Assembly: GCF_958295425.1 (NCBI RefSeq)
Contig: NC_081141.1
Coordinates: 19,619,680 to 19,683,679 of the forward strand
Length of the DNA stretch: 64,000 nucleotides
Origin: Solea solea
Lineage: Eukaryota; Chordata; Actinopteri; Pleuronectiformes; Soleidae
Reading direction: 5' to 3'
Part shown: positions 24,301 through 37,500 of the stretch, piece by piece
Position numbering within the stretch: position 1 is the stretch's first letter
How the letters are laid out: each line of letters begins with the position of its first letter
Notes under the pieces: generated by a model
Databases searched by the model: none
The model's input: only the letters and a program-made list of their open reading frames with translations
What the model was told of the DNA's origin: nothing
Translations under genes and position numbers: made by a program

Positions 24301-25990
24301 AAAGGTTAGTATGTCGTCCAAAATCACTCAAAAAAGTCATAGGTTAGTATGTCGTCCAAAATGTGACAAAAGTCATACTTTCGTATGTCATCCAAAATTT
24401 GACAAAAAAGTCATACTTTAGTGTTGCGTCCAAAATCTGAGAAAAAAAAGTCATACTTTCGTATGTCGTCCAAAATGTGACAAAAAAGTCATAGGTTAGT
24501 ATGTCGTCCAAAATGTGACAAAAAAGTCATAGGTTAGTATGTCGTCCAAAATGTGACAAAAAAGTCATACTTTTGTATGTCGTCCAAAATGTGACAAAAA
24601 AGTCATACTTTCGTATGTCGTCCAAAATGTGACCAAAAAGTCATAGGTTAGTATGTCGTCCAAAATGTGACAAAAAAGTCATACTTTCGTATGTTATCCA
24701 AAATTTGACAAAAAAGTCATACGTTAGTATTGCGTCCAAAATCTGAGAAAAAAAAGTCATACTTTCGTATGTCGTCCAAAATGTGACAAAAAAGTCATAC
24801 TTTCGTATGTCATCCAAAATCTGAGAAAAAAAAGTCATACTTTCGTATGTCGTCCAAAATGTGACAAAAAAGTCATACTTTCGTATGTCGTCCAAAATGT
24901 GACAAAAAAGTCATACTTTCGTATGTCGTCCAAAATGTGACAAAAAAGTCATACTTTCGTATGTCGTCCAAAATGTGACAAAAAAAATTATACTTTCGTA
25001 TGTCGTCCAAAATGTGACAAAAAAGTCATACTTTCGTATGTCGTCCAAAATGTGACAAAAAAGTCATAGGTTAGTATGTCGTCCAAAATCACTCAAAAAG
25101 TCATAGGTTAAGATGTCGTCCAAAATGTGACAAAAAAGTCATACTTTCGTATGTCGTCCAAAATGTGACAAAAAAGTCATAGGTTAGTATGTCGTCCAAA
25201 ATCACTCAAAAAAGTCATAGGTTAGTATGTCGTCCAAAATGTGACAAAAAAGCCATAGGTTAGTATGTCGTCCAAAATGTGACAAAAGTCATACTTTCGT
25301 ATGTCATCCAAAATTTGACAAAAAAGTCATACTTTAGTATTGCGTCCAAAATCTGAGAAAAAAAAGTCATACTTTCGTATGTCGTCCAAAATGTGACAAA
25401 AAAGTCATAGGTTAGTATGTCGTCCAAAATGTGACAAAAAAGTCATACTTTTGTATGTCGTCCAAAATGTGACAAAAAAGTCATACTTTCGTATGTCGTC
25501 CAAAATGTGACAAAAAAGTCATAGGTTAGTATGTCGTCCAAAATGTGACAAAAAAGTCATACTTTCGTATGCTTATCCAAAATGTGACAAAAAAGTCATA
25601 CTTTCGTATGTCGTCCAAAATCTGAGAAAAAAAAGTCATACTTTCGTATGTCGTCCAAAATGTGACAAAAAAGTCATACTTTCGTATGTCGTCCAAAATC
25701 TGAGAAAAAAAAGTCATACTTTCGTATGTCGTCCAAAATGTGACAAAAAAGTCATACTTTCGTATGTCGTCCAAAATGTGACAAAAAAGTCATACTTTCG
25801 TATGTCGTCCAAAATGTGACAAAAAAGTCATACTTTCGTATGTCGTCCAAAATGTGACAAAAAAAATTATACTTTCGTATGTCGTCCAAAATGTGACAAA
25901 AAAGTCATACTTTCGTATGTCGTCCAAAATGTGACAAAAAAGTCATAGGTTAGTATGTCGTCCAAAATCACTCAAAAAGTCATAGGTTAA
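16544..25990. repeat. Block with ten copies of an AAAATTATAC-marked module
   Basis: A monomer in which AAAAAAGTCATAC has become AAAAAAAATTATAC occurs ten times, the TTATAC starting near 16891, 18717, 20245, 21045, 21848, 22726, 23263, 24223, 24988 and 25867. Spacings are 1826, 1528, 800, 803, 878, 537, 960, 765 and 879 bp, so a core module of about 0.8-0.9 kb has been repeated with gains and losses of monomers. Each is usually preceded by TGTTATCC/TTTGAC, GTATTGCGTCC/TCTGAG-A8 and repeated TGTGAC/CTTTC units. The 78-bp dimers here give the longest open frames of the array. Confidence 0.87.
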
Positions 25991-28900
25991 GATGTCGTCC
26001 AAAATGTGACAAAAAAGTCATACTTTCGTATGTCGTCCAAAATGTGACAAAAAAGTCATAGGTTGGTATGTCGTCCAAAATCACTCAAAAAGTCATAGGT
26101 TAAGATGTCGTCCAAAATGTGACAAAAAAGTCATAGGTTAGTATGTCGTCCAAAATGTGACAAAAAAGTCATACTATAGTATGTCGTCCAGAAACACTCA
26201 AAAAAGTCATAGGTTAGTATGTCGTCCAAAATCACTCAAAAAGTCATAGGTTAAGATGTCGTCCAAAATGTGACAAAAAAGTCATAGGTTAGTAAGTCGT
26301 CCAAAATCACTCAAAAAAGTCATAGGTTAGTATGTCGTCCAAAATGTGACAAAAAAGTCATAGGTTAGTATGTCGTCCAAAATCACTCAAAAAAGTCATA
26401 GGTTAGTATGTCGTCCAAACTCACTCAAAAAGTCATAGGTTAAGATGTCGTCCAAAATGTGACAAAAAAGTCATACTTTCGTATGTCGTCCAAAATGTGA
26501 CAAAAAAGTCATAGGTTAGTATGTCGTCCAAAATCACTCAAAAAAGTCATAGGTTAGTATGTCGTCCAAAATGTGACAAAAAAGTCATAGGTTAGTATGT
26601 CGTCCAAAATCACTCAAAAAGTCATAGGTTAAGATGTCGTCCAAAATGTGACAAAAAAGTCATACTTTCGTATGTCGTCCAAAAACACTCAAAAAAGTCA
26701 TAGGTTAGTATGTCGTCCAAAATGTGACAAAAAAGTCATACTATAGTATGTCGTCCAAAATCACTCAAAAAAGTCATAGGTTAGTTTGTCGTCCAAAATG
26801 TGACAAAAAAGTCATAGGTTAGTATGTCGTCCAAAATGTGACCAAAAAGTCATACTTTCGTATGTCATCCAAAATTTGAAAAAAAGTCAAACTTTAGTAT
26901 TGTGTCCAAAATCTGAGAAAAAAAAGTCATACTTTCGTATGTCGTCCAAAATGTGACAAAAAAGTCATAGGTTAGTATGTCGTCCAAAATGTGACAAAAA
27001 AGTCATACTTTCGTATGTCGTCCAAAATGTGACAAAAAAGTCATATATTCGTATGTCGTCCAAAATGTGACAAAAAAGTCATACTTTCGTATGTCGTCCA
27101 AAATGTGACAAAAAAGTCATAGGTTAGTATGTCGTCCAAAATTTGACATAAAAGTCATACTTTAGTATGTCGTCCAAAATCACTCAAAAAAGTCATACTT
27201 TAGTATGTCGTCCAAAATCACTCAAAAAAGTCATAGGTTAGTATGTCGTCCAAAATGTGACAAAAAAGTCATACTATAGTATGTCGTCCAGAATCACTCA
27301 AAAAAGTCATAGGTTAGTATGTCGTCCAAAATGTGACAAAAAAGTCATAGGTTAGTATGTCGTCCAAAATGTGACAAAAAAGTCATAGGTTAGTATGTCG
27401 TCCAAAATCACTCAAAAAGTCATAGGTTAGTATGTCGTCCAAAATGTGACAAAAAAGTCATAGGTTAGTATGTCGTCCAAAATCACTCAAAAAGTCATAG
27501 GTTAAGATGTCGTCCAAAATGTGACAAAAAAGTCATACTTTCGTATGTCGTCCAAAATGTGACAAAAAAGTCATAGGTTAGTATGTCGTCCAAAATCACT
27601 CAAAAAAGTCATAGGTTAGTATGTCGTCCAAAATGTGACAAAAAAGTCATAGGTTAGTATGTCGTCCAAAATCACTCAAAAAGTCATAGGTTAAGATGTC
27701 GTCCAAAATGTGACAAAAAAGTCATACTTTCGTATGTCGTCCAAAAACACTCAAAAAAGTCATAGGTTAGTATGTCGTCCAAAATGTGACAAAAAAGTCA
27801 TACTATAGTATGTCGTCCAAAATGTGACCAAAAAGTCATACTTTCGTATGTCATCCAAAATTTGAAAAAAAGTCAAACTTTAGTATTGTGTCCAAAATCT
27901 GAGAAAAAAAAGTCATACTTTCGTATGTCGTCCAAAATGTGACAAAAAAGTCATAGGTTAGTATGTCGTCCAAAATGTGACAAAAAAGTCATACTCTCGT
28001 ATGTCGTCCAAAATGTGACAAAAAAGTCATATATTCGTATGTCGTCCAAAATGTGACAAAAAAGTCATACTTTCGTATGTCGTCCAAAATGTGACAAAAA
28101 AGTCATAGGTTAGTATGTCGTCCAAAATTTGACATAAAAGTCATACTTTAGTATGTCGTCCAAAATCACTCAAAAAAGTCATACTTTAGTATGTCGTCCA
28201 AAATCACTCAAAAAAGTCATAGGTTAGTATGTCGTCCAAAATGTGACAAAAAAGTCATACTATAGTATGTCGTCCAGAATCACTCAAAAAAGTCATAGGT
28301 TAGTATGTCGTCCAAAATGTGACAAAAAAGTCATAGGTTAGTATGTCGTCCAAAATGTGACAAAAAAGTCATAGGTTAGTATGTCGTCCAAAATCACTCA
28401 AAAAGTCATAGGTTAGTATGTCGTCCAAAATGTGACAAAAAAGTCATAGGTTAGTATTTCGTCCAAAATCACTCAAAAAGTCATAGGTTAAGATGTCGTC
28501 CAAAATCACTCAAAAAAGTCATAGGTTAGTATGTCGTCCAAAATGTGACAAAAAAGTCATAGGTTAGTATGTCGTCCAAAATCACTCAAAAAGTCATAGG
28601 TTAAGATGTCGTCCAAAATGTGACAAAAAAGTCATACTTTCGTATGTCGTCCAAAAACACTCAAAAAAGTCATAGGTTAGTATGTCGTCCAAAATGTGAC
28701 AAAAAAGTCATACTTTCGTATGTCGTCCAAAATGTGACAAAAAAGTCATATATTCGTATGTCGTCCAAAATGTGACAAAAAAGTCATACTTTCGTATGTC
28801 GTCCAAAATGTGACAAAAAAGTCATAGGTTAGTATGTCGTCCAAAATTTGACATAAAAGTCATACTTTAGTATGTCGTCCAAAATCACTCAAAAAAGTCA

Positions 28901-31189
28901 TACTTTAGTATGTCGTCCAAAATCACTCAAAAAAGTCATAGGTTAGTATGTCGTCCAAAATGTGACAAAAAAGTCATACTATAGTATGTCGTCCAGAATC
29001 ACTCAAAAAAGTCATAGGTTAGTATGTCGTCCAAAATGTGACAAAAAAGTCATAGGTTAGTATGTCGTCCAAAATGTGACAAAAAAGTCATAGGTTAGTA
29101 TGTCGTCCAAAATCACTCAAAAAGTCATAGGTTAGTATGTCGTCCAAAATGTGACAAAAAAGTCATAGGTTAGTATGTCGTCCAAAATCACTCAAAAAGT
29201 CATAGGTTAAGATGTCGTCCAAAATGTGACAAAAAAGTCATACTTTCGTATGTCGTCCAAAATGTGACAAAAAAGTCATAGGTTAGTATGTCGTCCAAAA
29301 TCACTCAAAAAAGTCATAGGTTAGTATGTCGTCCAAAATGTGACAAAAAAGTCATACTTTCGTATGTCGTCCAAAAACACTCAAAAAAGTCATAGGTTAG
29401 TATGTCGTCCAAAATGTGACAAAAAAGTCATACTATAGTATGTCGTCCAAAATGTGACCAAAAAGTCATACTTTCGTATGTCATCCAAAATTTGAAAAAA
29501 AGTCAAACTTTAGTATTGTGTCCAAAATCTGAGAAAAAAAAGTCATACTTTCGTATGTCGTCCAAAATGTGACAAAAAAGTCATAGGTTAGTATGTCGTC
29601 CAAAATGTGACAAAAAAGTCATACTCTCGTATGTCGTCCAAAATGTGACAAAAAAGTCATATATTCGTATGTCGTCCAAAATGTGACAAAAAAGTCATAC
29701 TTTCGTATGTCGTCCAAAATGTGACAAAAAAGTCATAGGTTAGTATGTCGTCCAAAATTTGACATAAAAGTCATACTTTAGTATGTCGTCCAAAATCACT
29801 CAAAAAAGTCATACTTTAGTATGTCGTCCAAAATCACTCAAAAAAGTCATAGGTTAGTATGTCGTCCAAAATGTGACAAAAAAGTCATACTATAGTATGT
29901 CGTCCAGAATCACTCAAAAAAGTCATAGGTTAGTTTGTCGTCCAAAATGTGACAAAAAAGTCATAGGTTAGTATGTCGTCCAAAATGTGACAAAAAAGTC
30001 ATAGGTTAGTATGTCGTCCAAAATCACTCAAAAAGTCATAGGTTAGTATGTCGTCCAAAATGTGACAAAAAAGTCATAGGTTAGTATGTCGTCCAAAATC
30101 ACTCAAAAAGTCATAGGTTAAGATGTCGTCCAAAATCACTCAAAAAAGTCATAGGTTAGTATGTCGTCCAAAATGTGACAAAAAAGTCATAGGTTAGTAT
30201 GTCGTCCAAAATCACTCAAAAAGTCATAGGTTAAGATGTCGTCCAAAATGTGACAAAAAAGTCATACTTTCGTATGTCGTCCAAAAACACTCAAAAAAGT
30301 CATAGGTTAGTATGTCGTCCAAAATGTGACAAAAAAGTCATACTATAGTATGTCGTCCAAAATCACTCAAAAAAGTCATAGGTTAGTTTGTCGTCCAAAA
30401 TGTGACAAAAAAGTCATAGGTTAGTATGTCGTCCAAAATGTGACCAAAAAGTCATACTTTCGTATGTCATCCAAAATTTGAAAAAAAGTCAAACTTTAGT
30501 ATTGTGTCCAAAATCTGAGAAAAAAAAGTCATACTTTCGTATGTCGTCCAAAATGTGACAAAAAAGTCATAGGTTAGTATGTCGTCCAAAATGTGACAAA
30601 AAAGTCATACTTTCCTATGTCGTCCAAAATGTGACAAAAAAGTCATATATTCGTATGTCGTCCAAAATGTGACAAAAAAGTCATACTTTCGTATGTCGTC
30701 CAAAATGTGACAAAAAAGTCATAGGTTAGTATGTCGTCCAAAATTTGACATAAAAGTCATACTTTAGTATGTCGTCCAAAATCACTCAAAAAAGTCATAC
30801 TTTAGTATGTCGTCCAAAATCACTCAAAAAAGTCATAGGTTAGTATGTCGTCCAAAATGTGACAAAAAAGTCATACTATAGTATGTCGTCCAGAATCACT
30901 CAAAAAAGTCATAAGTTAGTATGTCGTCCAAAATGTGACAAAAAGTCATAGGTTAGTATGTCGTCCAAAATGTGACAAAAAAGTCATAGGTTAGTATGTC
31001 GTCCAAAATCACTCAAAGTCATAGGTTAGTATGTCGTCCAAAATGTGACAAAAAAGTCATAGGTTAGTATGTCGTCCAAAATCACTCAAAAAGTCATAGG
31101 TTAAGATGTCGTCCAAAATGTGACAAAAAAGTCATACTTTCGTATGTCGTCCAAAATGTGACAAAAAAGTCATAGGTTAGTATGTCGTC
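25991..31189. repeat. Higher-order repeats marked by CATATATTCG linkers
   Basis: CATATATTCG linkers lie at about 27045, 28031, 28750, 29661 and 30647 (spacings 986, 719, 911, 986). CATACTCTCG at 27991 recurs at 29621, 1630 bp on. Each module has a GACCAAAAAG monomer, TCATCC/TTTGAA, GTATTGTGTCC/TCTGAG, CATATATTCG, TTTGACATAAAAG, CACTC monomers and the palindrome with CCAGAATCACTC. It resembles 2.4-4.2 kb, so one module family has been seeded in two places. Confidence 0.82.
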
Positions 31190-33950
31190 CAAAATTTGAC
31201 ATAAAAGTCATACTTTAGTATGTCGTCCAAAATCACTCAAAAAAGTCATACTTTAGTATGTCGTCCAAAATCACTCAAAAAAGTCATAGGTTAGTATGTC
31301 GTCCAAAATGTGACAAAAAAGTCATACTATAGTATGTCGTCCAGAATCACTCAAAAAAGTCATAGGTTAGTATGTCGTCCAAAATGTGACAAAAAAGTCA
31401 TACTTTCGTATGTCGTCCAAAATGTGACAAAAAAGTCATACTTTCGTATGTCATCCAAAATTTGACAGAAAAGTCATACGTTAGTATTGCGTCCAAAATC
31501 TGAGAAAAAAAAGTCATACTTTCGTATGTCGTCCAAAATGTGACAAAAAAGTCATACTATAGTATGTCGTCCAGAATCACTCAAAAAAGTCATAGGTTAG
31601 TTTGTCGTCCAAAATGTGACAAAAAAGTCATAGGTTAGTATGTCGTCCAAAATGTGACAAAAAAGTCATACTTTCGTATGTCATCCAAAATTTGACAAAA
31701 AAGTCATACTTAAGTATTGTGTCCAATATCTGAGAAAAAAAAGTCATACTTTCGTATGTCGTCCAAAATCTGAGAAAAAAAAGTCATACTTTCGTATGTC
31801 GTCCAAAATGTGACAAAAAAGTCATACTTTCGTATGTCGTCCAAAATGTGACAAAAAAGTCATACTTTCGTATGTCGTCCAAAATGTGACAAAAAAGTCA
31901 TAGGTTAGTATGTCGTCCAAAATCACTCAAAAAAGTCATAGGTTAGTATGTCGTCCAAAATGTTACAAAAAAGTCATAGGTTAGTATGTCGTCCAAAATG
32001 TGACAAAAAAGTCATAGGTTAGTATGTCGTCCAAAATGTTACAAAAAAGTCATAGGTTAGTATGTCGTACAAAATGTGAGAAAAAAGTCATAGGTTAGTA
32101 TGTCGTCCAAAATGTGACAAAAAAGTCATAGGTTAGTATGTCGTCCAAAATGTGACAAAAAAGTCAAACTTTCTTATGTCGTCCAAAATGTGACAAAAAA
32201 GTCATAGGTTAGTATGTCGTCCAAAATCACTCAAAAAGTCATAGGTTAAGATGTCGTCCAAAATGTGACAAAAAAGTCATACTTTCCTATGTCGTCCAAA
32301 ATGTGATAAAAAAGTCATAGGTTAGTATGTCGTCCAAAATCACTCAAAAAAGTCATAGGTTAGTATGTCGTCCAAAATGTGACAAAAAAGTCATAGGTTA
32401 GTATGTCGTCCAAAATGTGACAAAAAAGTCATAGGTAAGTATGTCGTCCAAAATCACTCAAAAAGTCATAGGTTAAGATGTCGTCCAAAATGTGACAAAA
32501 AAGTCATACTTTCGTATGTCGTCCAAAATGTGACAAAAAAGTCAGAGGTTAGTATGTCGTCCAAAATCACTCAAAAAAGTCATAGGTTAGTATGTCGTCC
32601 AAAATGTGACAAAAAAGCCATAGGTTAGTATGTCGTCCAAAATCACTCAAAAAGTCATAGGTTAAGATGTCGTCCAAAATGTGACAAAAAAGTCATACTT
32701 TCGTATGTCGTCCAAAATGTAACAAAAAAGTCATAGGTTAGTATGTCGTCCAAAATCACTCAAAAAAGTCATAGGTTAGTATGTCGTCCAAAATGTGACA
32801 AAAAAGCCATAGGTTAGTATGTCGTCCAAAATGTGACAAAAAAGTCATACTTTCGTATGTCGTCCAAAATGTGACAAAAAAGTCATAGGTTAGTATGTCA
32901 TCCAAAATCACTCAAAAAGTCATAGGTTAAGATGTCGTCCAAAATGTGACAAAAAAGTCATAGGTTAGTATGTCGTCCAAAATCACTCAAAAAGTCATAG
33001 GTTAAGATGTCGTCCAAAATGTGACAAAAAAGTCATACTTTCGTATGTCGTCCAAAAACACTCAAAAAAGTCATACTATAGTATGTCGTCCAAAATCACT
33101 CAAAAAAGTCATAGGTTAGTTTGTCGTCCAAAATGTGACAAAAAAGTCATAGGTTAGTATGTCGTCCAAAATGTGACCAAAAAGTCATACTTTCGTATGT
33201 CATCCAAAATTTGAAAAAAAGTCAAACTTTAGTATTGTGTCCAAAATCTGAGAAAAAAAAGTCATACTTTCGTATGTCGTCCAAAATGTGACAAAAAAGT
33301 CATAGGTTAGTTTGTCGTCCAAAATGTGACAAAAAAGTCATACTTTCCTATGTCGTCCAAAATGTGACAAAAAAGTCATATATTCGTATGTCGTCCAAAA
33401 TGTGACAAAAAAGTCATACTTTCGTATGTCGTCCAAAATGTGACAAAAAAGTCATAGGTTAGTATGTCGTCCAAAATGTGACCAAAAAGTCATACTTTCG
33501 TATGTCATCCAAAATTTGAAAAAAAGTCAAACTTTAGTATTGTGTCCAATATCTGAGAAAAAAAAGTCATACTTTCGTATGTCGTCCAAAATCTGACAAA
33601 AAAGTCATACTTTCGTATGTCGTCCAAAATGTGACAAAAAAGTCATACTTTCGTATGTCGTCCAAAATGTGACAAAAAAGTCATAGGTTAGTATGTCGTC
33701 CAAAATCACTCAAAAAAGTTATAGGTTAGTATGTCGTCCAAAATGTTACAAAAAAGTCATACTTTCGTATGTCGTCCAAAATGTGACAAAAAAGTCATAC
33801 TTTCGTATGTCATCCAAAATTTGACAGAAAAGTCATACGTTAGTATTGCGTCCAAAATCTGAGAAAAAAAAGTCAAACTTTCGTATGTCGTCCAAAATGT
33901 GACAAAAAAGTCATAGGTTAGTATGTCGTCCAAAATCACTCAAAAAGTCA
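31190..33950. repeat. Copies of the 4.25-kb and 2.4-kb modules
   Basis: From TTTGACATAAAAG near 31197 the order matches 4250-5450: palindrome, CAGAAAAG (about 31466), AATATCTGAG, TGTTAC monomers and TTTCCTATG. A second CAGAAAAG lies near 33825. GACCAAAAAG/TTTGAA modules at about 33175 and 33480 match those at 2556 and 3580. Confidence 0.78.
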
Positions 33951-35940
33951 TAGGTTAAGATGTCGTCCAAAATGTGACAAAAAAGTCATACTTTCCTATG
34001 TCGTCCAAAATGTGATAAAAAAGTCATAGGTTAGTATGTCGTCCAAAATCACTCAAAAAAGTCATAGGTTAGTATGTCGTCCAAAATGTGACAAAAAAGT
34101 CATAGGTAAGTATGTCGTCCAAAATCACTCAAAAAGTCATAGGTTAAGATGTCGTCCAAAATGTGACAAAAAAGTCATACTTTCGAAATGTCGTCCAAAA
34201 TGTGACAAAAAAGTCAGAGGTTAGTATGTCGTCCAAAATCACTCAAAAAAGTCATAGGTTAGTATGTCGTCCAAAATGTGACAAAAAAGCCATAGGTTAG
34301 TATGTCGTCCAAAATCACTCAAAAAGTCATAGGTTAAGATGTCGTCCAAAATGTGACAAAAAAGTCATACTTTCGTATGTCGTCCAAAATGTAACAAAAA
34401 AGTCATAGGTTAGTATGTCGTCCAAAATCACTCAAAAAAGTCATAGGTTAGTATGTCGTCCAAAATGTGACAAAAAAGCCATAGGTTAGTATGTCGTCCA
34501 AAATGTGACAAAAAAGTCATACTTTCGTATGTCGTCCAAAATGTGACAAAAAAGTCATAGGTTAGTATGTCATCCAAAATCACTCAAAAAGTCATAGGTT
34601 AAGATGTCGTCCAAAATGTGACAAAAAAGTCATAGGTTAGTATGTCGTCCAAAATCACTCAAAAAGTCATAGGTTAAGATGTCGTCCAAAATGTGACAAA
34701 AAAGTCATACTTTCGTATGTCGTCCAAAAACACTCAAAAAAGTCATACTATAGTATGTCGTCCAAAATCACTCAAAAAAGTCATAGGTTAGTTTGTCGTC
34801 CAAAATGTGACAAAAAAGTCATAGGTTAGTATGTCGTCCAAAATGTGACAAAAAAGTCAAACTTTCGTATGTCGTCCAAAATGTGACAAAAAAGTCATAG
34901 GTTAGTATGTCGTCCAAAATCACTCAAAAAGTCATAGGTTAAGATGTCGTCCAAAATGTGACAAAAAAGTCATACTTTCCTATGTCGTCCAAAATGTGAT
35001 AAAAAAGTCATAGGTTAGTATGTCGTCCAAAATCACTCAAAAAAGTCATAGGTTAGTATGTCGTCCAAAATGTGACAAAAAAGTCATAGGTAAGTATGTC
35101 GTCCAAAATCACTCAAAAAGTCATAGGTTAAGATGTCGTCCAAAATGTGACAAAAAAGTCATACTTTCGTATGTCGTCCAAAATGTGACAAAAAAGTCAT
35201 AGGTTAGTATGTCGTCCAAAATCACTCAAAAAAGTCATAGGTAAGTATGTCGTCCAAAATGTGACAAAAAAGCCATAGGTTAGTATGTCGTCCAAAATCA
35301 CTCAAAAAGTCATAGGTTAAGATGTCTTCCAAAATGTGACAAAAAAGTCATACTTTCGTATGTCGTCCAAAATTTAACAAAAAAGTCATAGGTTAGTATG
35401 TCGTCCAAAATCACTCAAAAAAGTCATAGGTTAGTATGTCGTCCAAAATGTGACAAAAAAGCCATAGGTTAGTATGTCGTCCAAAATGTGTCAAAAAAGT
35501 CATACTTTCGTATGTCGTCCAAAATGTGACAAAAAAGTCATAGGTTAGTATGTCGTCCAAAATCACTCAAAAAGTCATAGGTTAAGATGTCGTCCAAAAT
35601 GTGACAAAAAAGTCATAGGTTAGTATGTCGTCCAAAATCACTCAAAAAGTCATAGGTTAAGATGTCGTCCAAAATGTGACAAAAAAGTCATACTTTCGTA
35701 TGTCGTCCAAAATGTGACAAAAAAGTCATAGGTTAGTATGTCGTCCAAAATCACTCAAAAAAGTCATAGGTTAGTATGTCGTCCAAAATCACTCAAAAAA
35801 GTCATAGGTTAGTATGTCGTCCAAAATGTGACAAAAAAGTCATAGGTTAGTATGTCGTCCAAAATCACTCAAAAAAGTCATAGGTTAGTATGTCGTCCAA
35901 AATCACTCAAAAAGTCATAGGTTAGTATGTCGTCCAAAAT
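33951..35940. repeat. Module repeated at 984-bp offset
   Basis: Two very similar stretches begin near 34036 and 35020 (TGTGATAAAAAAG, TCACTC, GGTAAGTATG, A5/AAGATG), 984 bp apart, and the same module is at about 1898. Differences include CTTTCGAAATG at about 34182, GTCTTCC near 35325 and TTTAAC near 35370. Confidence 0.78.
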
Positions 35941-37500
35941 CACTCAGAAAAGTCATAGATTAGTATGTCGTCCAAAATTTGACATAAAAGTCATACTTTA
36001 GTATGTCGTCCAAAATCACTGAAAAAAGTCATACTTTAGTATGTCGTCCAAAATCACTCAAAAAAGTCATAGGTTAGTATGTCGTCCAAAATGTGACAAA
36101 AAAGTCATACTATAGTATGTCGTCCAAAATGTTACAAAAAAGTCATAGGTTAGTATGTCGTCCAAAATGTGACAAAAAAGTCATACTTTCGTATGTCGTC
36201 CAAAATGTGACAAAAAAGTCATAGGTTAGTATGTCGTCCAAAATCACTCAAAAAGTCATAGGTTAGTATGTCGTCCAAAATGTGACAAAAAAGTCATAGG
36301 TTAGTATGTCGTCCAAAATCACTCAAAAAGTCATAGGTTAAGATGTCGTCCAAAATCACTCAAAAAAGTCATAGGTTAGTATGTCGTCCAAAATGTGACA
36401 AAAAAGTCATAGGTTAGTATGTCGTCCAAAATCACTCAAAAAGTCATAGGTTAAGATGTCGTCCAAAATGTGACAAAAAAGTCATACTTTCGTATGTCGT
36501 CCAAAATGTGACAAAAAAGTCATAGGTTAGTATGTTGTCCAAAATCACTCAAAAAAGTCATAGGTTAGTATGTCGTCCAAAATGTGACAAAAAAGTCATA
36601 GGTTAGTATGTCGTCCAAAATCACTCAAAAAAGTCATAGGTTAGTATGTCGTCCAAAATGTGACAAAAAAGTCAGACTATAGTATGTCGTCCAGAATCAC
36701 TCAAAAAAGTCATAGGTTAGTATGTCGTCCAAAATGTGACAAAAAAGTCATAGGTTAGTATGTCGTCCAAAATGTGACAAAAAAGTCATACTTTCGTATG
36801 TCATCCAAAATTTGACAAAAAAGTCATAGGTTAGTATGTCGTCCAAAATGTGACAAAAAAGTCATAGTTTCGTATGTCATCCAAAATTTGACAAAAAAGT
36901 CATACTTTAGTATTGCGTCCAAAATCTGAGAAAAAAAAGTCATACTTTCGTATGTCGTCCAAAATGTGACAAAAAAGTCATAGGTTAGTATGTTGTCCAA
37001 AATCACTCAAAAAGTCATAGATTAAGATGTCGTCCAAAATGTGACCAAAAAGTCATACTTTCGTATGTCGTCCAAAATGTGACAAAAAAGTCATAGGTTA
37101 GTATGTCGTCCAAAATTTGACATAAAAGTCATACTTTAGTATGTCGTCCAAAATCACTCAAAAAAGTCATACTTTAGTATGTCGTCCAAAATAACTCAAA
37201 AAAGTCATAGGTTAGTATGTCGTCCAAAATGTGACAAAAAAGTCATAGGTTAGTATGTCGTCCAAAATGTGACAAAAAAGTCATAGGTTAGCATGTCGTC
37301 CAAAATCACTCAAAAAGTCATAGGTTAAGATGTCGTCCAAAATGTGACAAAAAAGTCATACTTTCGTATGTCGTCCAAAATGTGACAAAAAAGTCATAGG
37401 TTAGTATGTCGTCCAAAATCACTCAAAAAGTCATAGGTTAAGATGTCGTCCAAAATGTGACAAAAAAGTCATACTTTCGTATGTCGTCCAAAATGTGACA
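35941..37500. repeat. Copies of the 13.5-kb and 15.6-kb modules
   Basis: Begins with the CACTCAG, TTTGACATAAAAG, CACTGAAAA series also seen at 13545, 42172, 45602, 46406 and 48237. It continues with CAGACTATA/CCAGAATCACTC and the GTTGTCC/GATTAAG/GACCAAAAAG set (36990-37060) that marks 15.8 and 17.5 kb. Confidence 0.78.
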
